Shown: positions 35,981 to 49,440 of the stretch, one piece after another
How positions within the stretch are numbered: the first letter of the stretch is position 1
Layout: each line of letters starts with the position of its first letter
Source of the DNA: Acinetobacter pittii ANC 4050
Lineage (GTDB): Bacteria > Pseudomonadota > Gammaproteobacteria > Pseudomonadales > Moraxellaceae
NCBI RefSeq assembly: GCF_000399685.1
Contig: NZ_KB976987.1
Coordinates: 3,391,943 to 3,455,942, forward strand
Length of the DNA: 64,000 bases
Reading direction: 5' to 3'
The notes under the pieces: generated by a model
Databases searched by the model: none
The model's input: only the letters and a program-made list of their open reading frames with translations
What the model was told of the DNA's origin: nothing
Made by a program: the position numbers and the translations under genes

Positions 35981-36769
35981 TTATTTAACGGCTAACGTAC
36001 TTTTCTGAAAGTGATATGCATACGTAACATATGGAAAATCAATCTGATCTTGAGGACCTAATCCCGTAAAATCATAAACAATTTTTTCAAACTGTGCTTT
36101 GAGTTGTAACTGATCTTTTTCAGTCATTGCAGCAATAAAACTCGTAGAGAGTAAACGTTTACTTACGACTTGTTCGACAGGACCATGTTGTGACTGTGTA
36201 AAAGTTTGTAGACTATCAAATACGAATAAATCTTGTTGTTCAAACACACGTTTCCACTTTTCACTATGGTAACGCGGCGTGTCTCCTTCAAGTGGGAGTA
36301 AAAAATCAGCTAAGGCTTTTACCCAGTCCGTACGTTCGTCACGTTGATTCCAAACGAGTCCTAAATGTCCTTGCGGTTTTAAGACCCTATACATTTCTGT
36401 TAAGGTATCAAGGTTATCAAACCAGTGAAAAGATTGCGCACAAATAATGGCATCAATTATATGGTCTGCTACAGGAATTGAATTGCTAAAAGCCTGTAAT
36501 GTTTTGATATCAGGATAAACTTGTTGGAGCTGCTGTAACATCTCGCCAATTGGCTCAACTGCAATAACATCTGCATGTGTTTGTTTTAAGTAGGGTAAGA
36601 ATTTGCCAGTACCCGATCCAAGATCAATAACAGTAGAGTTTTCCTGTATTTGTAGGCAATTTTGCAGCCAACTTACTATTTCTGCGGGATAATTGGGTCT
36701 AACTTGCTGATATAGTTCAGCAGCTGAACTGAAGCCTTTTTGAGCGGCAGGATGTAAGGATTGTGTCAT
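35981..36769 (-). CDS. Class I SAM-dependent methyltransferase
   Basis: The 262-residue protein carries the SAM motif VIDLGSGTGKFLPYL, followed by IAVEPIGEM, the acidic SAM-binding strand end, and AIICAQSFHWFDNL. This layout resembles the UbiE/SmtA-like methyltransferases of type 11. The substrate cannot be told from sequence. It lies divergent to the hydrolase-like gene at 36897. Confidence 0.82.
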   Translation of the reverse strand: MTQSLHPAAQKGFSSAAELYQQVRPNYPAEIVSWLQNCLQIQENSTVIDLGSGTGKFLPYLKQTHADVIAVEPIGEMLQQLQQVYPDIKTLQAFSNSIPVADHIIDAIICAQSFHWFDNLDTLTEMYRVLKPQGHLGLVWNQRDERTDWVKALADFLLPLEGDTPRYHSEKWKRVFEQQDLFVFDSLQTFTQSQHGPVEQVVSKRLLSTSFIAAMTEKDQLQLKAQFEKIVYDFTGLGPQDQIDFPYVTYAYHFQKSTLAVK

Positions 36770-36896
36770 ATTTTGCGCTTTTTAATCTGACTGGCATCTA
36801 TAAAATAAGATACTCCGCAATCATAAATTGGCAAAACACCTATTTTGTTTCATTTTTGACGTTGTATGTGGGAGTAAATTTTCTTTCGGTGTGAGC

Positions 36897-38174
36897 ATGG
36901 ATAAGCAAATTATTTTTGAAGACGAACACATTAGAGCCATTTTTTTACCAGGCGATTCTAATACATTGGTTCTCTCTTTTGGCGATTTGATTACCCGAGC
37001 GAGTGGCTTATCTATCAATGCTGAAAAGTCCCTAATTAAATACCAATATAATGTTATTGGGGTAATGCCAAAACAAAAATCATGGTTTCCTCAAGCGAGC
37101 ATGATTGAGCTGGCAAAAGCGATTTCGCCTATTTTAGAAGACTTTAAAAATATTGTGGGTTATGGCGGTTCAATGGGCGGCTATGCAGCAATTAAATATT
37201 CTAATTTATTGAATATGAACCGTGTGATTGCATTTGTGCCTCAATATTCAATTGATCCTGAGCAGGTTGAAGATCGACGCTATGCTGAGTTTTTTGATGC
37301 TGTGGCAAATAAAGACATGCAAATCCAGTCGCAAGATGTGGATGCAGCGCGTGAATACGTAATTGTTTATGATCCATATTTCTCGGTTGACCGTGAACAT
37401 TATTTAAAAATAAAAGAGTTGTTACCAAACTTACATACGATTCATTTGCCATTTACTGGTCATGAAGCATTGTCTGTATTGGCAAGTTCAAGCTTATTGC
37501 ATGATTTTATTGAACATGAATTTGATGAAATCTATTTTTATCAGCAGGTTCGTAAGGTCAAAAAGCAAAGTAAATTTTACTTCCGTAATGTACTTGCGCA
37601 TGTTCTTACCCATCATGACGAAATGTTGTTAAAAATATTGCGTCAGAACGATTTTCAGCTCGATGAACGTTATTTTGATAACCCACTTAAACAGGCTATT
37701 ACACGTAGCCTGATAAAGAGTAAGCAAGCAACGGAGCTAGACTTTCAAAAGTTGGGTATTAAAATACAGCGAATTCAGGAAGCTGCAAATTATAAAGAAG
37801 GTTTGCAGACCAGCTTTGGTTCAGTTCTGGTATACAACCTCATTAATTCAAAGTTTGAAAACTATGCGGTAGATACTCTGCTGGTGAATAAATCTTATTT
37901 GGTTCCAATTGTGGCTGAACACACAGGTGTAGTGCATATTGAATTAAATAATGAAATTTATTTGTTAGCTATGAATGATCGTAAGATCATTAAATTGTTC
38001 AAGAGTGAAGAGCCTTTAACGTCGGATATGAGCCCATTTGTAGTCAAAAAATATTCTGACTCTTTTTCAATTAGCTATAAGCAACTAAATTTGTCTTGTG
38101 ATGAACAAGGGTTGTGTGAATATACAGAAGGTTCAATCCAGCCTACAGAACAATTGACTCCGATTAGCTATTAA
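36897..38174 (+). CDS. Alpha/beta-hydrolase-like protein of unknown function
   Basis: The 425-residue protein starts MDKQIIFEDEHIRAIFLPGD. It has the serine-hydrolase elbow GYGGSMGGYAA, an Asp-rich stretch, and a His in PFTGHEALS that could complete the triad. Residues beyond about 210 form a separate region rich in charged helices, with a final beta-rich tail. No known family was recognised for the C-terminal part. The ATG at 36897 is preferred to the upstream 36828 start, whose extra residues look non-homologous. Confidence 0.65.
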   Translation: MDKQIIFEDEHIRAIFLPGDSNTLVLSFGDLITRASGLSINAEKSLIKYQYNVIGVMPKQKSWFPQASMIELAKAISPILEDFKNIVGYGGSMGGYAAIKYSNLLNMNRVIAFVPQYSIDPEQVEDRRYAEFFDAVANKDMQIQSQDVDAAREYVIVYDPYFSVDREHYLKIKELLPNLHTIHLPFTGHEALSVLASSSLLHDFIEHEFDEIYFYQQVRKVKKQSKFYFRNVLAHVLTHHDEMLLKILRQNDFQLDERYFDNPLKQAITRSLIKSKQATELDFQKLGIKIQRIQEAANYKEGLQTSFGSVLVYNLINSKFENYAVDTLLVNKSYLVPIVAEHTGVVHIELNNEIYLLAMNDRKIIKLFKSEEPLTSDMSPFVVKKYSDSFSISYKQLNLSCDEQGLCEYTEGSIQPTEQLTPISY

Positions 38175-38193
38175 AAAGTTATAGCGCTTAAAT

Positions 38194-38226
38194 AAAGCTC
38201 AAACCTGAAAGTTTGAGCTTTATTTT
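38194..38226 (+). terminator. Terminator after the hydrolase-like gene
   Basis: Arms aaagctcaaac (38194-38204) and gtttgagcttt (38211-38221) are followed by a T-run. Confidence 0.88.
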
Positions 38227-38587
38227 TTGCTTAAAAAAAATTTTTTTATAAACTTATTTGTATATTATTTTAAAGCTCATTATTTAAATAAATAGTGGGT
38301 TTATTATGTACATATTCTCTGTATTAAAAGCAGCCATGACCAGCCATGTATATAAATATTATATTTGAAAATAAATGGGTTTTTAATATATATAAAATTT
38401 GGAAATAATATAAGGTTAATTAAAATACAGTTATAACTATAAAAAATCTTAAATAATTGTTTTTAAAGATTATTTGTTTTTAATGCAAGGGGCTTGGATA
38501 AAATAAGTCCACTCCTTAAAGATAATTGCATATTTATTTTTTTCTCCTAAAATGATTTTTTACTAAATTGTCGTTACAGTTTTTTAT
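38227..38587. other. AT-rich spacer before the permease gene
   Basis: The 361 bases are AT-rich, with several poly-A/T tracts. A short internal repeat (agccatgacc twice, near 38331-38345) is visible. No gene, tRNA or clear operator was recognised. Promoter elements for the permease probably lie here. Confidence 0.4.
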
Positions 38588-40021
38588 ATGCAATCATTAA
38601 ATTATCGGAATAATGATGCATCGCAACATGGAAGTTCTGCACCTTTGAAACGAGCAATGAGTACTCGACATTTGGTGATGATCTCCCTTGGCGGTGCCAT
38701 AGGTACAGGTCTTTTTTTAGGGTCTGGTGATGTAATTTCCCAAGCAGGCCCAATTGGCGCAATTATTTCTTATTTTTTGGGCGGTTTAATTGCCTATACC
38801 GTGATGTTATGTCTTGGTGAGCTGGCGGTCCATGTGCCCGAATCGGGTTCTTTTGGGGAATACGCTCGTCGTTATATCGGTCCGGGTACGGGCTATATGA
38901 TTACTTGGCTCTATTGGTTAACTTGGACTGCAACTTTAGGAACTGAGTTTACCGCTGCGGCTTTACTGGTTCAGGAGTGGTTTCCTTCTACCTCAGTATG
39001 GGCTTGGACTCTTTTTTTTGGTGCCTTAGTTTTTTTCCTTAATATTAGTTCAACTCGATTATTTGCCGAGTCTGAATTTTGGTTAGCACTCGTCAAAGTT
39101 ATCACCATCATCTGTTTCATTGGGCTTGGGTTACTGGCAATTTTTGGTTTTATTCCTTATCACGGACATGAAACGGCGCCATTGTTTAGCAACTTGACGG
39201 CTCACGGTTGGTTTCCAAATGGTCTCTTCCCAATTTTTGCCACCATGCTTATTGTTAACTTTGCTTTTTCCGGTACAGAATTAATTGGAGTAGCGGCTGG
39301 GGAGGCGGAAAATCCAGCACAGACAGTTCCTAAAGCAATTAATGCAGCAATTTGGCGATTACTGATTTTCTTTGTGGGTACGATTGTAGTAATTAGTTCA
39401 TTACTACCGTATCAACTCGCAGGACTTAGCGCGAATGAAGTAAGTAATAGCCCCTTTGTGACAGTATTTAATTATATTGGGATTCCCTACGCAGAAGACA
39501 TTATTCGCTTTGTAATTATTACGGCTTTACTATCTGCTGCAAATTCTGGTTTGTTTGCTGCTTCACGTATGATGTGGTCACTGTCAGCAAAAAATCAATT
39601 ACCAAAAATATTTTCTAAATTAACTCCCTCAGGAACACCTATTGTTGCCATTACTGTAACTATGTTTGGTGCAATTCCTGGATTACTTTCAGAACAATTT
39701 GCACCAGAAACAATTTTTAAGAATTTATTGGGTGTTGCAGCTTTTACAATGGTTGTGGTTTGGATTGCGATTTGTGTTTCACAATTTAACTTCCGTAGAC
39801 AATGGTATAAGTCAGGTAAAACAGCAAAAGATTTACGTTTCGCCGCACCTCTTTTCCCTCTTACTCCAATTGTAGGTGGGCTGTTCTGTATCGTTACCTG
39901 TATAAGTATGGTGTTTGATCCATCCATGCAAGTTGGTTTTATCTGTTGCATTATTTTTATTCTTCTATGTTATCTAAGTTATTTCGTTTTTTATCGAAAC
40001 AAAGATGAAGTGCGGAGCTAA
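38588..40021 (+). CDS. APC-family amino acid permease
   Basis: The 477-residue, 12-segment protein is of the amino-acid transporter group (GabP/AroP/LysP/AnsP type). TM1 is RHLVMISLGGAIGTGLFLGSG, the consensus family signature, followed by GSFGEYARRYIGP and FSGTELIGVAAGE. The substrate is unknown. Proximity to gdhA and the ast operon suggests arginine or glutamate/ornithine uptake, but this is inference. It is followed by a strong terminator. Confidence 0.86.
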   Translation: MQSLNYRNNDASQHGSSAPLKRAMSTRHLVMISLGGAIGTGLFLGSGDVISQAGPIGAIISYFLGGLIAYTVMLCLGELAVHVPESGSFGEYARRYIGPGTGYMITWLYWLTWTATLGTEFTAAALLVQEWFPSTSVWAWTLFFGALVFFLNISSTRLFAESEFWLALVKVITIICFIGLGLLAIFGFIPYHGHETAPLFSNLTAHGWFPNGLFPIFATMLIVNFAFSGTELIGVAAGEAENPAQTVPKAINAAIWRLLIFFVGTIVVISSLLPYQLAGLSANEVSNSPFVTVFNYIGIPYAEDIIRFVIITALLSAANSGLFAASRMMWSLSAKNQLPKIFSKLTPSGTPIVAITVTMFGAIPGLLSEQFAPETIFKNLLGVAAFTMVVVWIAICVSQFNFRRQWYKSGKTAKDLRFAAPLFPLTPIVGGLFCIVTCISMVFDPSMQVGFICCIIFILLCYLSYFVFYRNKDEVRS

Positions 40022-40051
40022 GCTTATATGCACACAGAAATGTAGTTTTAG

Positions 40052-40076
40052 GGCCCCTATATGGGGCCTTTTTTAT
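40052..40076 (+). terminator. Permease terminator
   Basis: Arms ggcccc (40052-40057) and ggggcc (40063-40068) are followed by a T-run, just after the permease stop. Confidence 0.85.
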
Positions 40077-41054
40077 GGCTGAGAAGAAACTTTGAAAGTA
40101 AAATTTATATATTTTTTTTAAAAATGTTTTTTTAATTTTAATCATAGAAACAAATATTGTTTTATGAAATTACCATTTATCGGATTCTTATTAATATTTA
40201 TTTATTATAACTCATTGATTAAGTCTATGTTTCATCTGATTATTTAATAATGAGAAATTTAGGGTTTTATAGATTATGAATTGGAAATGGACTTAATATA
40301 GATTTAATGTAGAGAATACATAATTTTTTGATGAGTTTTTATAGATGTCTGATTTTTAAGTTGTTGTTATTTATAATTTAAATTCGGGTCATTTTTTTTA
40401 TTTATGGATATTTGTTTTCTATAAAAAAAAATTATCAAAGTTAAGGTTTTTTTAATATTTGTTGTTTTTTTATTATAAGGAGCAGTGTGAATTGATTATT
40501 TTTTCTCTGCTTATTTATTTTAAAATGTTCTAAATGAGTGTGCTCTATGCTATATTTATTAGAGGATTTTATAGCTATGTTTCGGCTTAATTTTAAGCAG
40601 TATCTGTAGAGATAATTAATCTGTAGCATTATTGAACAATGTTTATTTCTAAAAAGACTAATGGAGGGATCTATCGATTAGTCAAAATAATTTTTATGGA
40701 CACATGGTTTTTCGATAAATCATCGTTCTTTTTAACTCCCAAACGGTTATGTCATTTCTTTTGTACTTATATTTCAGCCGACTGGATTAAGTGGGTTGTG
40801 GTTAAACTTTGCTTTTATAAAGATAGCTTTATAAACAGTAAGTTAAACGAAAGAAAGCTTGTAAAAGATATCGATATATAAAAGTAGATCATACTTTTAG
40901 TATCAACAAATGGAATTTAAAAAATCTGATGCTTTAGAAGGGCAAAAGATTTAGTAAATAAACTAAAGCATTGTTATTTCAAGGCTTTGGTTGCTGAATA
41001 ATAAAGACTGCAGATTTATCAATTCTGAGTCTATGAAGGTATATAGGAAAAAAG
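40077..41054. other. Very AT-rich intergenic region before gdhA
   Basis: This is nearly 1 kb with long A/T tracts and no convincing gene. A plus-strand frame at 40639-40881 (80 codons, no ribosome site) is not supported. A palindrome tttataaag/ctttataaa lies within it, near 40813-40835. Such composition in Acinetobacter can mark remnants of accessory DNA or binding sites for nucleoid proteins. The gdhA promoter and an AGGAAA ribosome site lie at its end. Confidence 0.45.
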
Positions 41055-42326
41055 ATGTCAGATCTTTCATACGTAAACGAACACAGCGATGCATGGCAAA
41101 CTTACTTGGCACAAATTGACCGTGTTGCTCCGTACTTAGACCACTTAGCTGAGTTTATCGACACTTTAAAACGTCCAAAACGTGCACTTATTGTAGACGT
41201 GCCAATTGTAATGGATGACGGTTCTATTCAGCACTTTGAAGGCTACCGTGTACAACACAACTTGTCTCGTGGTCCTGGTAAAGGTGGTGTTCGTTACCAT
41301 CCGAATGTTGATTTGAACGAAGTTATGGCGTTGTCTGCATGGATGACAATTAAAACTGCTGTTTTGAACTTGCCATTTGGCGGTGCAAAAGGTGGTATTC
41401 GTGTTGATCCACGTAAATTGTCTAATCGTGAATTAGAGCGTTTAACTCGTCGTTATACGACTGAAATTGGTCACATTATTGGGCCTCAAAAAGATATCCC
41501 TGCTCCAGACGTTGGTACAAATGCCAATATCATGGGTTGGATGATGGACACTTATTCTACAAGCCAAGGTTACACAGTAACAGGTGTTGTAACTGGTAAA
41601 CCAGTTCACTTAGGTGGTTCTTTAGGTCGTGTAAAAGCGACTGGTCGTGGCGTATTTGTTACAGGTCGTGAAGTAGCTGCAAAAATCAATTTACCAATCG
41701 AAGGTGCGAAAATCGCTATTCAAGGTTTTGGTAACGTAGGTAGTGAAGCAGCTTTCTTATTTGTTGAATCAAAAGCGAAAGTTACACACGTTCAAGACCA
41801 TACTGGCACAATTTTCAATGCTGATGGTATTGATCTTGAAGCATTACGTGATCACGTAAATGCAAACCAAGGTGTTGGTGGCTTTGCTGGTGCTCAATCA
41901 ATTGCTGACGAAGATTTCTGGACAGCTGAGGTTGACATTATTGTTCCTGCTGCATTGGAAGGCCAAATCACTGTTGAACGTGCTCAAAAACTTAAAGCTA
42001 AGTTGATTTTAGAAGGTGCAAACGGCCCGACTTATCCTAAAGCTGAAGACATTTTAGTTGAGCGTGGCATTGTTGTCGTTCCTGACGTTGTATGTAACGC
42101 CGGCGGTGTAACTGTAAGTTACTTCGAATGGGTTCAAGACATGGCGAGCTACTTCTGGACTGAAGAAGAAATCAATGAGCGTTTAGACAAATTGATGGTT
42201 CAAGCTATGGACGACGTTTGGAATACAGCAAACAGCAACGCTTGTACTTTACGTACAGCAGCTTACATCTTGGCATGTGAGCGTATCTTAAAAGCTCGTA
42301 AAGAGCGCGGTATTTTCCCAGGCTAA
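41055..42326 (+). CDS. gdhA: NAD-linked glutamate dehydrogenase (Glu/Leu/Phe/Val family)
   Basis: The 423-residue enzyme interconverts glutamate and 2-oxoglutarate plus ammonia. Motifs are [24 protein letters not shown] with the catalytic-type Lys, [10 protein letters not shown], and the Rossmann [12 protein letters not shown]. The length and the IQGFGNVG type resemble the NAD-preferring catabolic group. It immediately precedes the ast operon, whose end product is glutamate, so it probably channels arginine-derived glutamate into the TCA cycle. Confidence 0.93.
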   Translation: MSDLSYVNEHSDAWQTYLAQIDRVAPYLDHLAEFIDTLKRPKRALIVDVPIVMDDGSIQHFEGYRVQHNLSRGPGKGGVRYHPNVDLNEVMALSAWMTIKTAVLNLPFGGAKGGIRVDPRKLSNRELERLTRRYTTEIGHIIGPQKDIPAPDVGTNANIMGWMMDTYSTSQGYTVTGVVTGKPVHLGGSLGRVKATGRGVFVTGREVAAKINLPIEGAKIAIQGFGNVGSEAAFLFVESKAKVTHVQDHTGTIFNADGIDLEALRDHVNANQGVGGFAGAQSIADEDFWTAEVDIIVPAALEGQITVERAQKLKAKLILEGANGPTYPKAEDILVERGIVVVPDVVCNAGGVTVSYFEWVQDMASYFWTEEEINERLDKLMVQAMDDVWNTANSNACTLRTAAYILACERILKARKERGIFPG

Positions 42327-42356
42327 TCTGCGGAAATTACTTTAGAAAAAGTGGTT

Positions 42357-42395
42357 TGAGCAAATATAAAGGATGTTATAGGGTTTATTTGCTCA
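42357..42395 (+). promoter_or_regulatory. Inverted repeat in the gdhA-astC spacer
   Basis: Perfect ten-base arms, tgagcaaata (42357-42366) and tatttgctca (42386-42395), enclose a 19-base loop. The following stretch is CT-rich, not a clean T-run. It may be a weak terminator/attenuator or an operator for arginine control. Confidence 0.5.
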
Positions 42396-42461
42396 CTCCC
42401 TTTTTCTCAATGATTCAAATTTAAGTGTTATCGAATATATTAAATAAATACTGAGGTAAGC

Positions 42462-43676
42462 ATGGAACAGCCAATTTCTGTAACTCGAAGCAACTTTAAC
42501 GACTGGATGGTTCCAGTTTTTGCACCGGCAAATTTCATTCCGGTACGTGGTGAAGGTTCACGTATTTGGGATCAAGAAAATAAAGAATATATCGATTTTG
42601 CAGGCGGGATTGCAGTAAACGCATTAGGTCATGCGCATCCAGTGGCAGTAAATGCTTTAACAGAACAAGCAACAAAAATTTGGCACGTTGGTAACGGTTA
42701 TACCAATGAACCTGTTCTACGCCTTGCAAAACAACTCACCGAAAACACTTTTGCAGATAAAGTATTCTTCTGTAACTCAGGTGCAGAAGCGAACGAGGCT
42801 GCATTAAAATTGGCTCGTAAAGTTGGTTTAGACAGTGGTGTAGCTGGCAAAAGTGGCATCGTTGCATTTAACAATGCGTTCCACGGCCGTACTTTATTTA
42901 CTGTTTCAGCAGGTGGGCAGCCAAAATATTCACAAGATTTTGCACCACTTCCAAATGGTATCAACCATGTTGCCTTTAATGATTTAGAAGCTGCAAAAGC
43001 AGTGATCAATGAGCAAACATGTGCTGTTATTGTTGAGCCAATCCAAGGTGAAGGCGGCGTTATTCCTGCTGACATTGAATTTTTAAAAGGTTTACGCGCG
43101 CTGTGTGATGAGTTCGGTGCTTTACTGATTTTTGATGAAGTACAAACGGGTGTTGGCCGTACCGGTGCACTCTATGCCTACATGAACTCTGGTGTTATTC
43201 CAGATGTGTTAACCACTGCAAAAGCATTGGGCGGCGGTTTCCCAGTCGGTGCAATGTTAACAACTGATAAGTTTGCCCCACATTTTTCAGTAGGTACACA
43301 TGGCACGACTTATGGTGGTAACCCGCTAGCAAGTGCGGTTGCAGGTGCAGTATTTGAATTTATTAATACGCCTGAAGTACTTGAAGGTGTAAAGCACCGC
43401 CATCAATATTTCCTTGACGCATTAAATAAATTAAATGCTGAGCATCAGATTTTTGAAGAAATTCGTGGCCAAGGTTTACTGATTGGTTGTGAATTAAAAG
43501 CTGAATATGCAGGGAAAGCTAAAGATATTACGACTTGGGCGGGTGAAGAAGGTTTACTTGCTTTAATTGCAGGCCCGAATGTAGTTCGTTTTACACCGTC
43601 TCTGATTATTCCTGAACAAGATATTGATGAAGGGATTGCTCGTTTAAAAAGAGCATTGGCAAAGTTGGCTAAATAA
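42462..43676 (+). CDS. astC: Succinylornithine transaminase
   Basis: The 404-residue class-III PLP aminotransferase catalyses step 3 of the arginine succinyltransferase (AST) pathway. Motifs are [46 protein letters not shown] and [15 protein letters not shown] with the PLP-binding Lys. It resembles ArgD/AstC; the operon context (astA, D, B, E) decides the name. It is first in the operon, behind gdhA, and astA follows after 18 bases. Confidence 0.95.
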   Translation: MEQPISVTRSNFNDWMVPVFAPANFIPVRGEGSRIWDQENKEYIDFAGGIAVNALGHAHPVAVNALTEQATKIWHVGNGYTNEPVLRLAKQLTENTFADKVFFCNSGAEANEAALKLARKVGLDSGVAGKSGIVAFNNAFHGRTLFTVSAGGQPKYSQDFAPLPNGINHVAFNDLEAAKAVINEQTCAVIVEPIQGEGGVIPADIEFLKGLRALCDEFGALLIFDEVQTGVGRTGALYAYMNSGVIPDVLTTAKALGGGFPVGAMLTTDKFAPHFSVGTHGTTYGGNPLASAVAGAVFEFINTPEVLEGVKHRHQYFLDALNKLNAEHQIFEEIRGQGLLIGCELKAEYAGKAKDITTWAGEEGLLALIAGPNVVRFTPSLIIPEQDIDEGIARLKRALAKLAK

Positions 43677-43694
43677 GAAAAAGGAAAGCTAGCC

Positions 43695-46195
<2,501 letters not shown>

Positions 46196-46214
46196 ACACT
46201 AGGGAAAGAAAAAA

Positions 46215-47558
46215 ATGAAAGGATATGAAGTAAATTTCGATGGTTTAGTGGGGCCAACGCATCACTATGCGGGTTTGTCTTTTGGTAATGAAGCATCGAC
46301 GAAAAACCGTAATAATACCTCGAATCCAAAATTAGCAGCTAAACAAGGTCTGCTAAAGATGAAAGCCTTAGCTGACATGGGAATGAAACAAGGTGTGCTT
46401 GTCCCGCATGAGCGCCCACATGTTCCAATGTTACGTCGTTTAGGTTTTACGGGAGATGACATTAGTGTTATTGCTCAAGCAATGCGTCATTCACCAGAAC
46501 TATTATCATCTTTAAGCTCAGCTTCACCGATGTGGACTGCAAATGCAGCAACTGTTTCACCTTCGGCAGATAGCCAAGACGAACGCGTGCATTTTACCGC
46601 AGCAAATCTGAACAATAAGTTTCACCGTTCAATTGAAGCCGAAACTACAAGCCAAGTTTTACAAGCGATCTTTAAAAATGAACGTCACTTTGTTCATCAT
46701 GAAGCTTTGCCACAAGTGGCTTTATTTGGTGATGAAGGAGCAGCAAATCACAATCGTTTAGGTGGTGATTATGCTAAGCGCGGTGTTCAAGTTTTTGTTT
46801 ATGGCCAGCAACATTTAAATAATGGCTTACCGGGACCAAAACGCTATCCAGCTCGTCAGACACGTGAGGCAAGCGAAGCAATTGCACGTTTGCACCGTTT
46901 GGATGATGCACATACAGTTTTTGTTCAGCAAAATCCGGATGTAATTGATCAGGGTGTATTCCATAACGATGTGATCGCGGTAAGTAACCAACAGGTTTTA
47001 TTCCATCATCAACATGCATTCTTAAATCAAGATCAGGCTTTTGCTGAAATTCGTCAAAAAATGGCAAGCATCGGTGAAGATTTTATCTCGATCGAAGTTC
47101 CTGAAAACCGTGTTACGGTTGACGATGCTGTAGCGACCTATTTATTTAATAGCCAGATTTTGACTCGTCCAGATGGTGGAATGACTATTGTTGTACCCGA
47201 AGAGTCTCGTCAAAATGCAGCAGTGTGGGGCTATTTGAACGATATGATTCAAATGGGTACACCCATTGATGCTATTCAGGTATATGACTTACGTGAAAGT
47301 ATGCGTAATGGTGGTGGTCCGGCTTGCTTACGTTTACGTGTAGCTTTAAACGAAACTGAGTTAAATGCTGTAAATCCAAAAGTACTAATGAATGATCAAT
47401 TGTTTGGCACACTCAATCAATGGGTAGATAAACATTATCGTGATCGTTTAGCACAAGAAGATTTAGCTGATCCGCATTTGTTAATGGAAAGCCGTATGGC
47501 GCTCGACGAACTGACCAAAATTTTAGGTTTGGGTTCGGTTTATCCTTTCCAAAAATAG
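46215..47558 (+). CDS. astB: N-succinylarginine dihydrolase
   Basis: The 447-residue enzyme catalyses AST step 2, releasing two ammonia and CO2 from succinylarginine. It begins with the family motif [20 protein letters not shown]. It also contains [23 protein letters not shown] and [13 protein letters not shown] with the catalytic Cys. It follows astD by 19 bases, with an AGGGAAAG ribosome site. Confidence 0.97.
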   Translation: MKGYEVNFDGLVGPTHHYAGLSFGNEASTKNRNNTSNPKLAAKQGLLKMKALADMGMKQGVLVPHERPHVPMLRRLGFTGDDISVIAQAMRHSPELLSSLSSASPMWTANAATVSPSADSQDERVHFTAANLNNKFHRSIEAETTSQVLQAIFKNERHFVHHEALPQVALFGDEGAANHNRLGGDYAKRGVQVFVYGQQHLNNGLPGPKRYPARQTREASEAIARLHRLDDAHTVFVQQNPDVIDQGVFHNDVIAVSNQQVLFHHQHAFLNQDQAFAEIRQKMASIGEDFISIEVPENRVTVDDAVATYLFNSQILTRPDGGMTIVVPEESRQNAAVWGYLNDMIQMGTPIDAIQVYDLRESMRNGGGPACLRLRVALNETELNAVNPKVLMNDQLFGTLNQWVDKHYRDRLAQEDLADPHLLMESRMALDELTKILGLGSVYPFQK

Positions 47559-47570
47559 TGAGGAGGTGGC

Positions 47571-48545
47571 ATGCAGGATTTTCTAGCATTAACCTTACAA
47601 GGTGAGCAGCCTAAAACCCGCGAAGGAAAACAAGATAATTTTTCTTGGCGTTGGTTGGGTGAAGGACTTCTTGAATGTACGCCAAACGCACAGTACGACA
47701 AAGCCGTCGTACTGTCAGCTGGAGTACATGGTAATGAAACAGCACCAATTGAATTGTTATCTCATCTTTGCACAGATTTATTTGCAGGACGTTTAAACCT
47801 TGCTGTGAGGTTGCTGTTTGTATTGGGTAACCCCTATGCAATGCGTCAAGGCAAACGCTATGTGCATGATGATGTAAATCGAATGTTTTGTGGTGGATAT
47901 AAAAATCTACCCGTGACTGAAGAATCAAAGCGTGCTGAGGTTTTAGAGCAAGTTGTCACGACTTTCTTTCAGGAAAGCTCAAGTGAGGCTAAACGCTATC
48001 ACTATGATTTACACACTGCAATTCGTGCTTCTTTATTGCCTACTTTTGCTTTATTTCCATATCAAGCGCATGCTTATGATGCAGGTTTGAAAGCGAGCCT
48101 TGAAGCAGCTGATTTAGATGCTTTGGTTTATCACAATGCGGTCGGTAAAACATTTACACATTTTACCAGTGAAAATTTTAAAGCTGCGAGTGCAACTTTA
48201 GAGTTAGGCAAGGCCTTGCCATTTGGACAAAATGACCTGAGTCAGTTTGCTGCAATTGACGAAGTCATTCGTAATGTAGTTTCTGAACAAGCATTACCAC
48301 CACGCAATAAAACAAAAATTCGGGTCTTTAATGTATCGGATTCTTTAATTAAAAAAGATGAAGATTTTCAGATGAATTTATCGGCTGAGGCCCCAAATTT
48401 TTCAACTTTTACCAAGGGTGAAATCATTGCGACTCAGCCTTCTGGTAATTATGTGGTTGAGCAAGATCAGGTCTGGATTTTATTTCCAAATCCAAATGTG
48501 AAGCTTGGTTTACGTGCGGGTTTAGTTTTAACTGAAATAAACTGA
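47571..48545 (+). CDS. astE: Succinylglutamate desuccinylase
   Basis: The 324-residue zinc carboxypeptidase-like enzyme releases glutamate and succinate in the last AST step. Zinc-ligand motifs are [14 protein letters not shown] and [11 protein letters not shown], and VSGLGK-like positions are replaced here by [10 protein letters not shown]. It follows astB by 12 bases behind AGGAGG and ends in a strong terminator. Confidence 0.96.
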   Translation: MQDFLALTLQGEQPKTREGKQDNFSWRWLGEGLLECTPNAQYDKAVVLSAGVHGNETAPIELLSHLCTDLFAGRLNLAVRLLFVLGNPYAMRQGKRYVHDDVNRMFCGGYKNLPVTEESKRAEVLEQVVTTFFQESSSEAKRYHYDLHTAIRASLLPTFALFPYQAHAYDAGLKASLEAADLDALVYHNAVGKTFTHFTSENFKAASATLELGKALPFGQNDLSQFAAIDEVIRNVVSEQALPPRNKTKIRVFNVSDSLIKKDEDFQMNLSAEAPNFSTFTKGEIIATQPSGNYVVEQDQVWILFPNPNVKLGLRAGLVLTEIN

Positions 48546-48565
48546 ATCATTGATTTTAGAGAAAT

Positions 48566-48596
48566 AAAAAAGGGCAATTAATTGCCCTTTTTTTAT
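48566..48596. terminator. ast operon terminator, bidirectional
   Basis: A palindromic stem of gggcaatt/aattgccc extended by A and T runs (about 48566-48595) lies between convergent astE and the hydrophilin gene. Confidence 0.9.
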
Positions 48597-48606
48597 TTGT
48601 AAGAAA

Positions 48607-49440
48607 TTAGTTAGTACCGAAAAGGCCTTTAATCCAAGATTTCTTTTCAGCTTTTTGAGTAGAAGTTTCAGCACCAGCATTTACATTTGCGTTTGCATTA
48701 ATTCCAACAGGAGCAACGTTTACGCCAACATTTACACCAGTTTGAGCATTAACAGCATGTGCTGGTTGAGCTGCATTTAACTGTGCTTGAGCATCAGCTT
48801 TAGTGTCAGCTACAAATTCTTTTTGGTCAGCTTGGTTTTGAGCTACACGAGTTTTTACTGCATCTACGTGCGCTTGGGCATTAGCTTGTTTTTCAGCAGT
48901 AAATTCTTTTTGGTCAGCTTGTTTTTCTGCAACTTTAGTTTTTACCGCATCAACACGTGCTTTAGTATCAGCTTTAGCTTCAACTGCTAGATTTTTAGTA
49001 CCGTTTACAGCTTTAGTTGCTACATCTTTAGTACCTGTTACTGCCTCGGTAGCAAAATGCTTAGTACCATTTGCAGCTTTAGTCGCTACATTTTTAGTAC
49101 CTGTTGCAGCTTCGGTAGCAAAGTTTTTAGTACCTGTCGCAGCTTCAGTAGCTAAGTGTTTTGTCCCATTTGCAGCTTTAGAAGAAAGTTCAGTCACTTT
49201 TCCTGTTGTTTTTTTAGTTGCTTTAACCGTAGTGTCAGCAGCGACATGACCTGCATGCTTTGCTGTGCTGCCTACAGTGTGTGCAGTATTTTTGACTGTA
49301 TTGGCTACGCCACTAACAAGACCACCCGGTTGTACATTTACTTGAGCAGAAGCACCTGCATTAACGCCCGCACTTTGTGCAAAAATAGAGGCAGAAGCAA
49401 GAACACTTGCAGTAACGATAGCTGTTTTCATCATTTTCAT
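48607..49440 (-). CDS. Secreted hydrophilin/LEA-like repeat protein
   Basis: The 277-residue protein has a signal peptide (about 1-21, ending SIFA-Q) and a low-complexity, Ala/Lys/Thr/Asn-rich mature part. At its centre are six tandem 11-residue units of the form (A/V)(N/T)GTK(N/H/D)-hydrophobic-A-(T/V)-(E/K)-A. A pair of about 29-residue repeats built on ARVDAVKTKVAEKQADQKE follows. Both flanks contain short NVNAGA-like runs. The 11-mer periodicity resembles group-3 LEA proteins that protect against drying. Acinetobacter hydrophilins are known in desiccation tolerance; I cannot say whether this is one of the named ones. The ATG at 49440 is preferred over TTG at 49455. Confidence 0.72.
   Translation of the reverse strand: MKMMKTAIVTASVLASASIFAQSAGVNAGASAQVNVQPGGLVSGVANTVKNTAHTVGSTAKHAGHVAADTTVKATKKTTGKVTELSSKAANGTKHLATEAATGTKNFATEAATGTKNVATKAANGTKHFATEAVTGTKDVATKAVNGTKNLAVEAKADTKARVDAVKTKVAEKQADQKEFTAEKQANAQAHVDAVKTRVAQNQADQKEFVADTKADAQAQLNAAQPAHAVNAQTGVNVGVNVAPVGINANANVNAGAETSTQKAEKKSWIKGLFGTN
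48975..49180. repeat. Tandem 33-bp repeats encoding 11-residue units
   Basis: About six degenerate copies of a 33-base unit lie in the middle of the hydrophilin gene, with alternate copies more similar to each other. Codons differ between copies, so the repeats are old and kept for protein sequence. The boundaries are approximate. Confidence 0.75.

Noticed and set aside
40639..40881. 80-codon open frame on the plus strand
   Set aside because: No ribosome site, strong AT bias, no recognisable sequence and no supporting neighbour.
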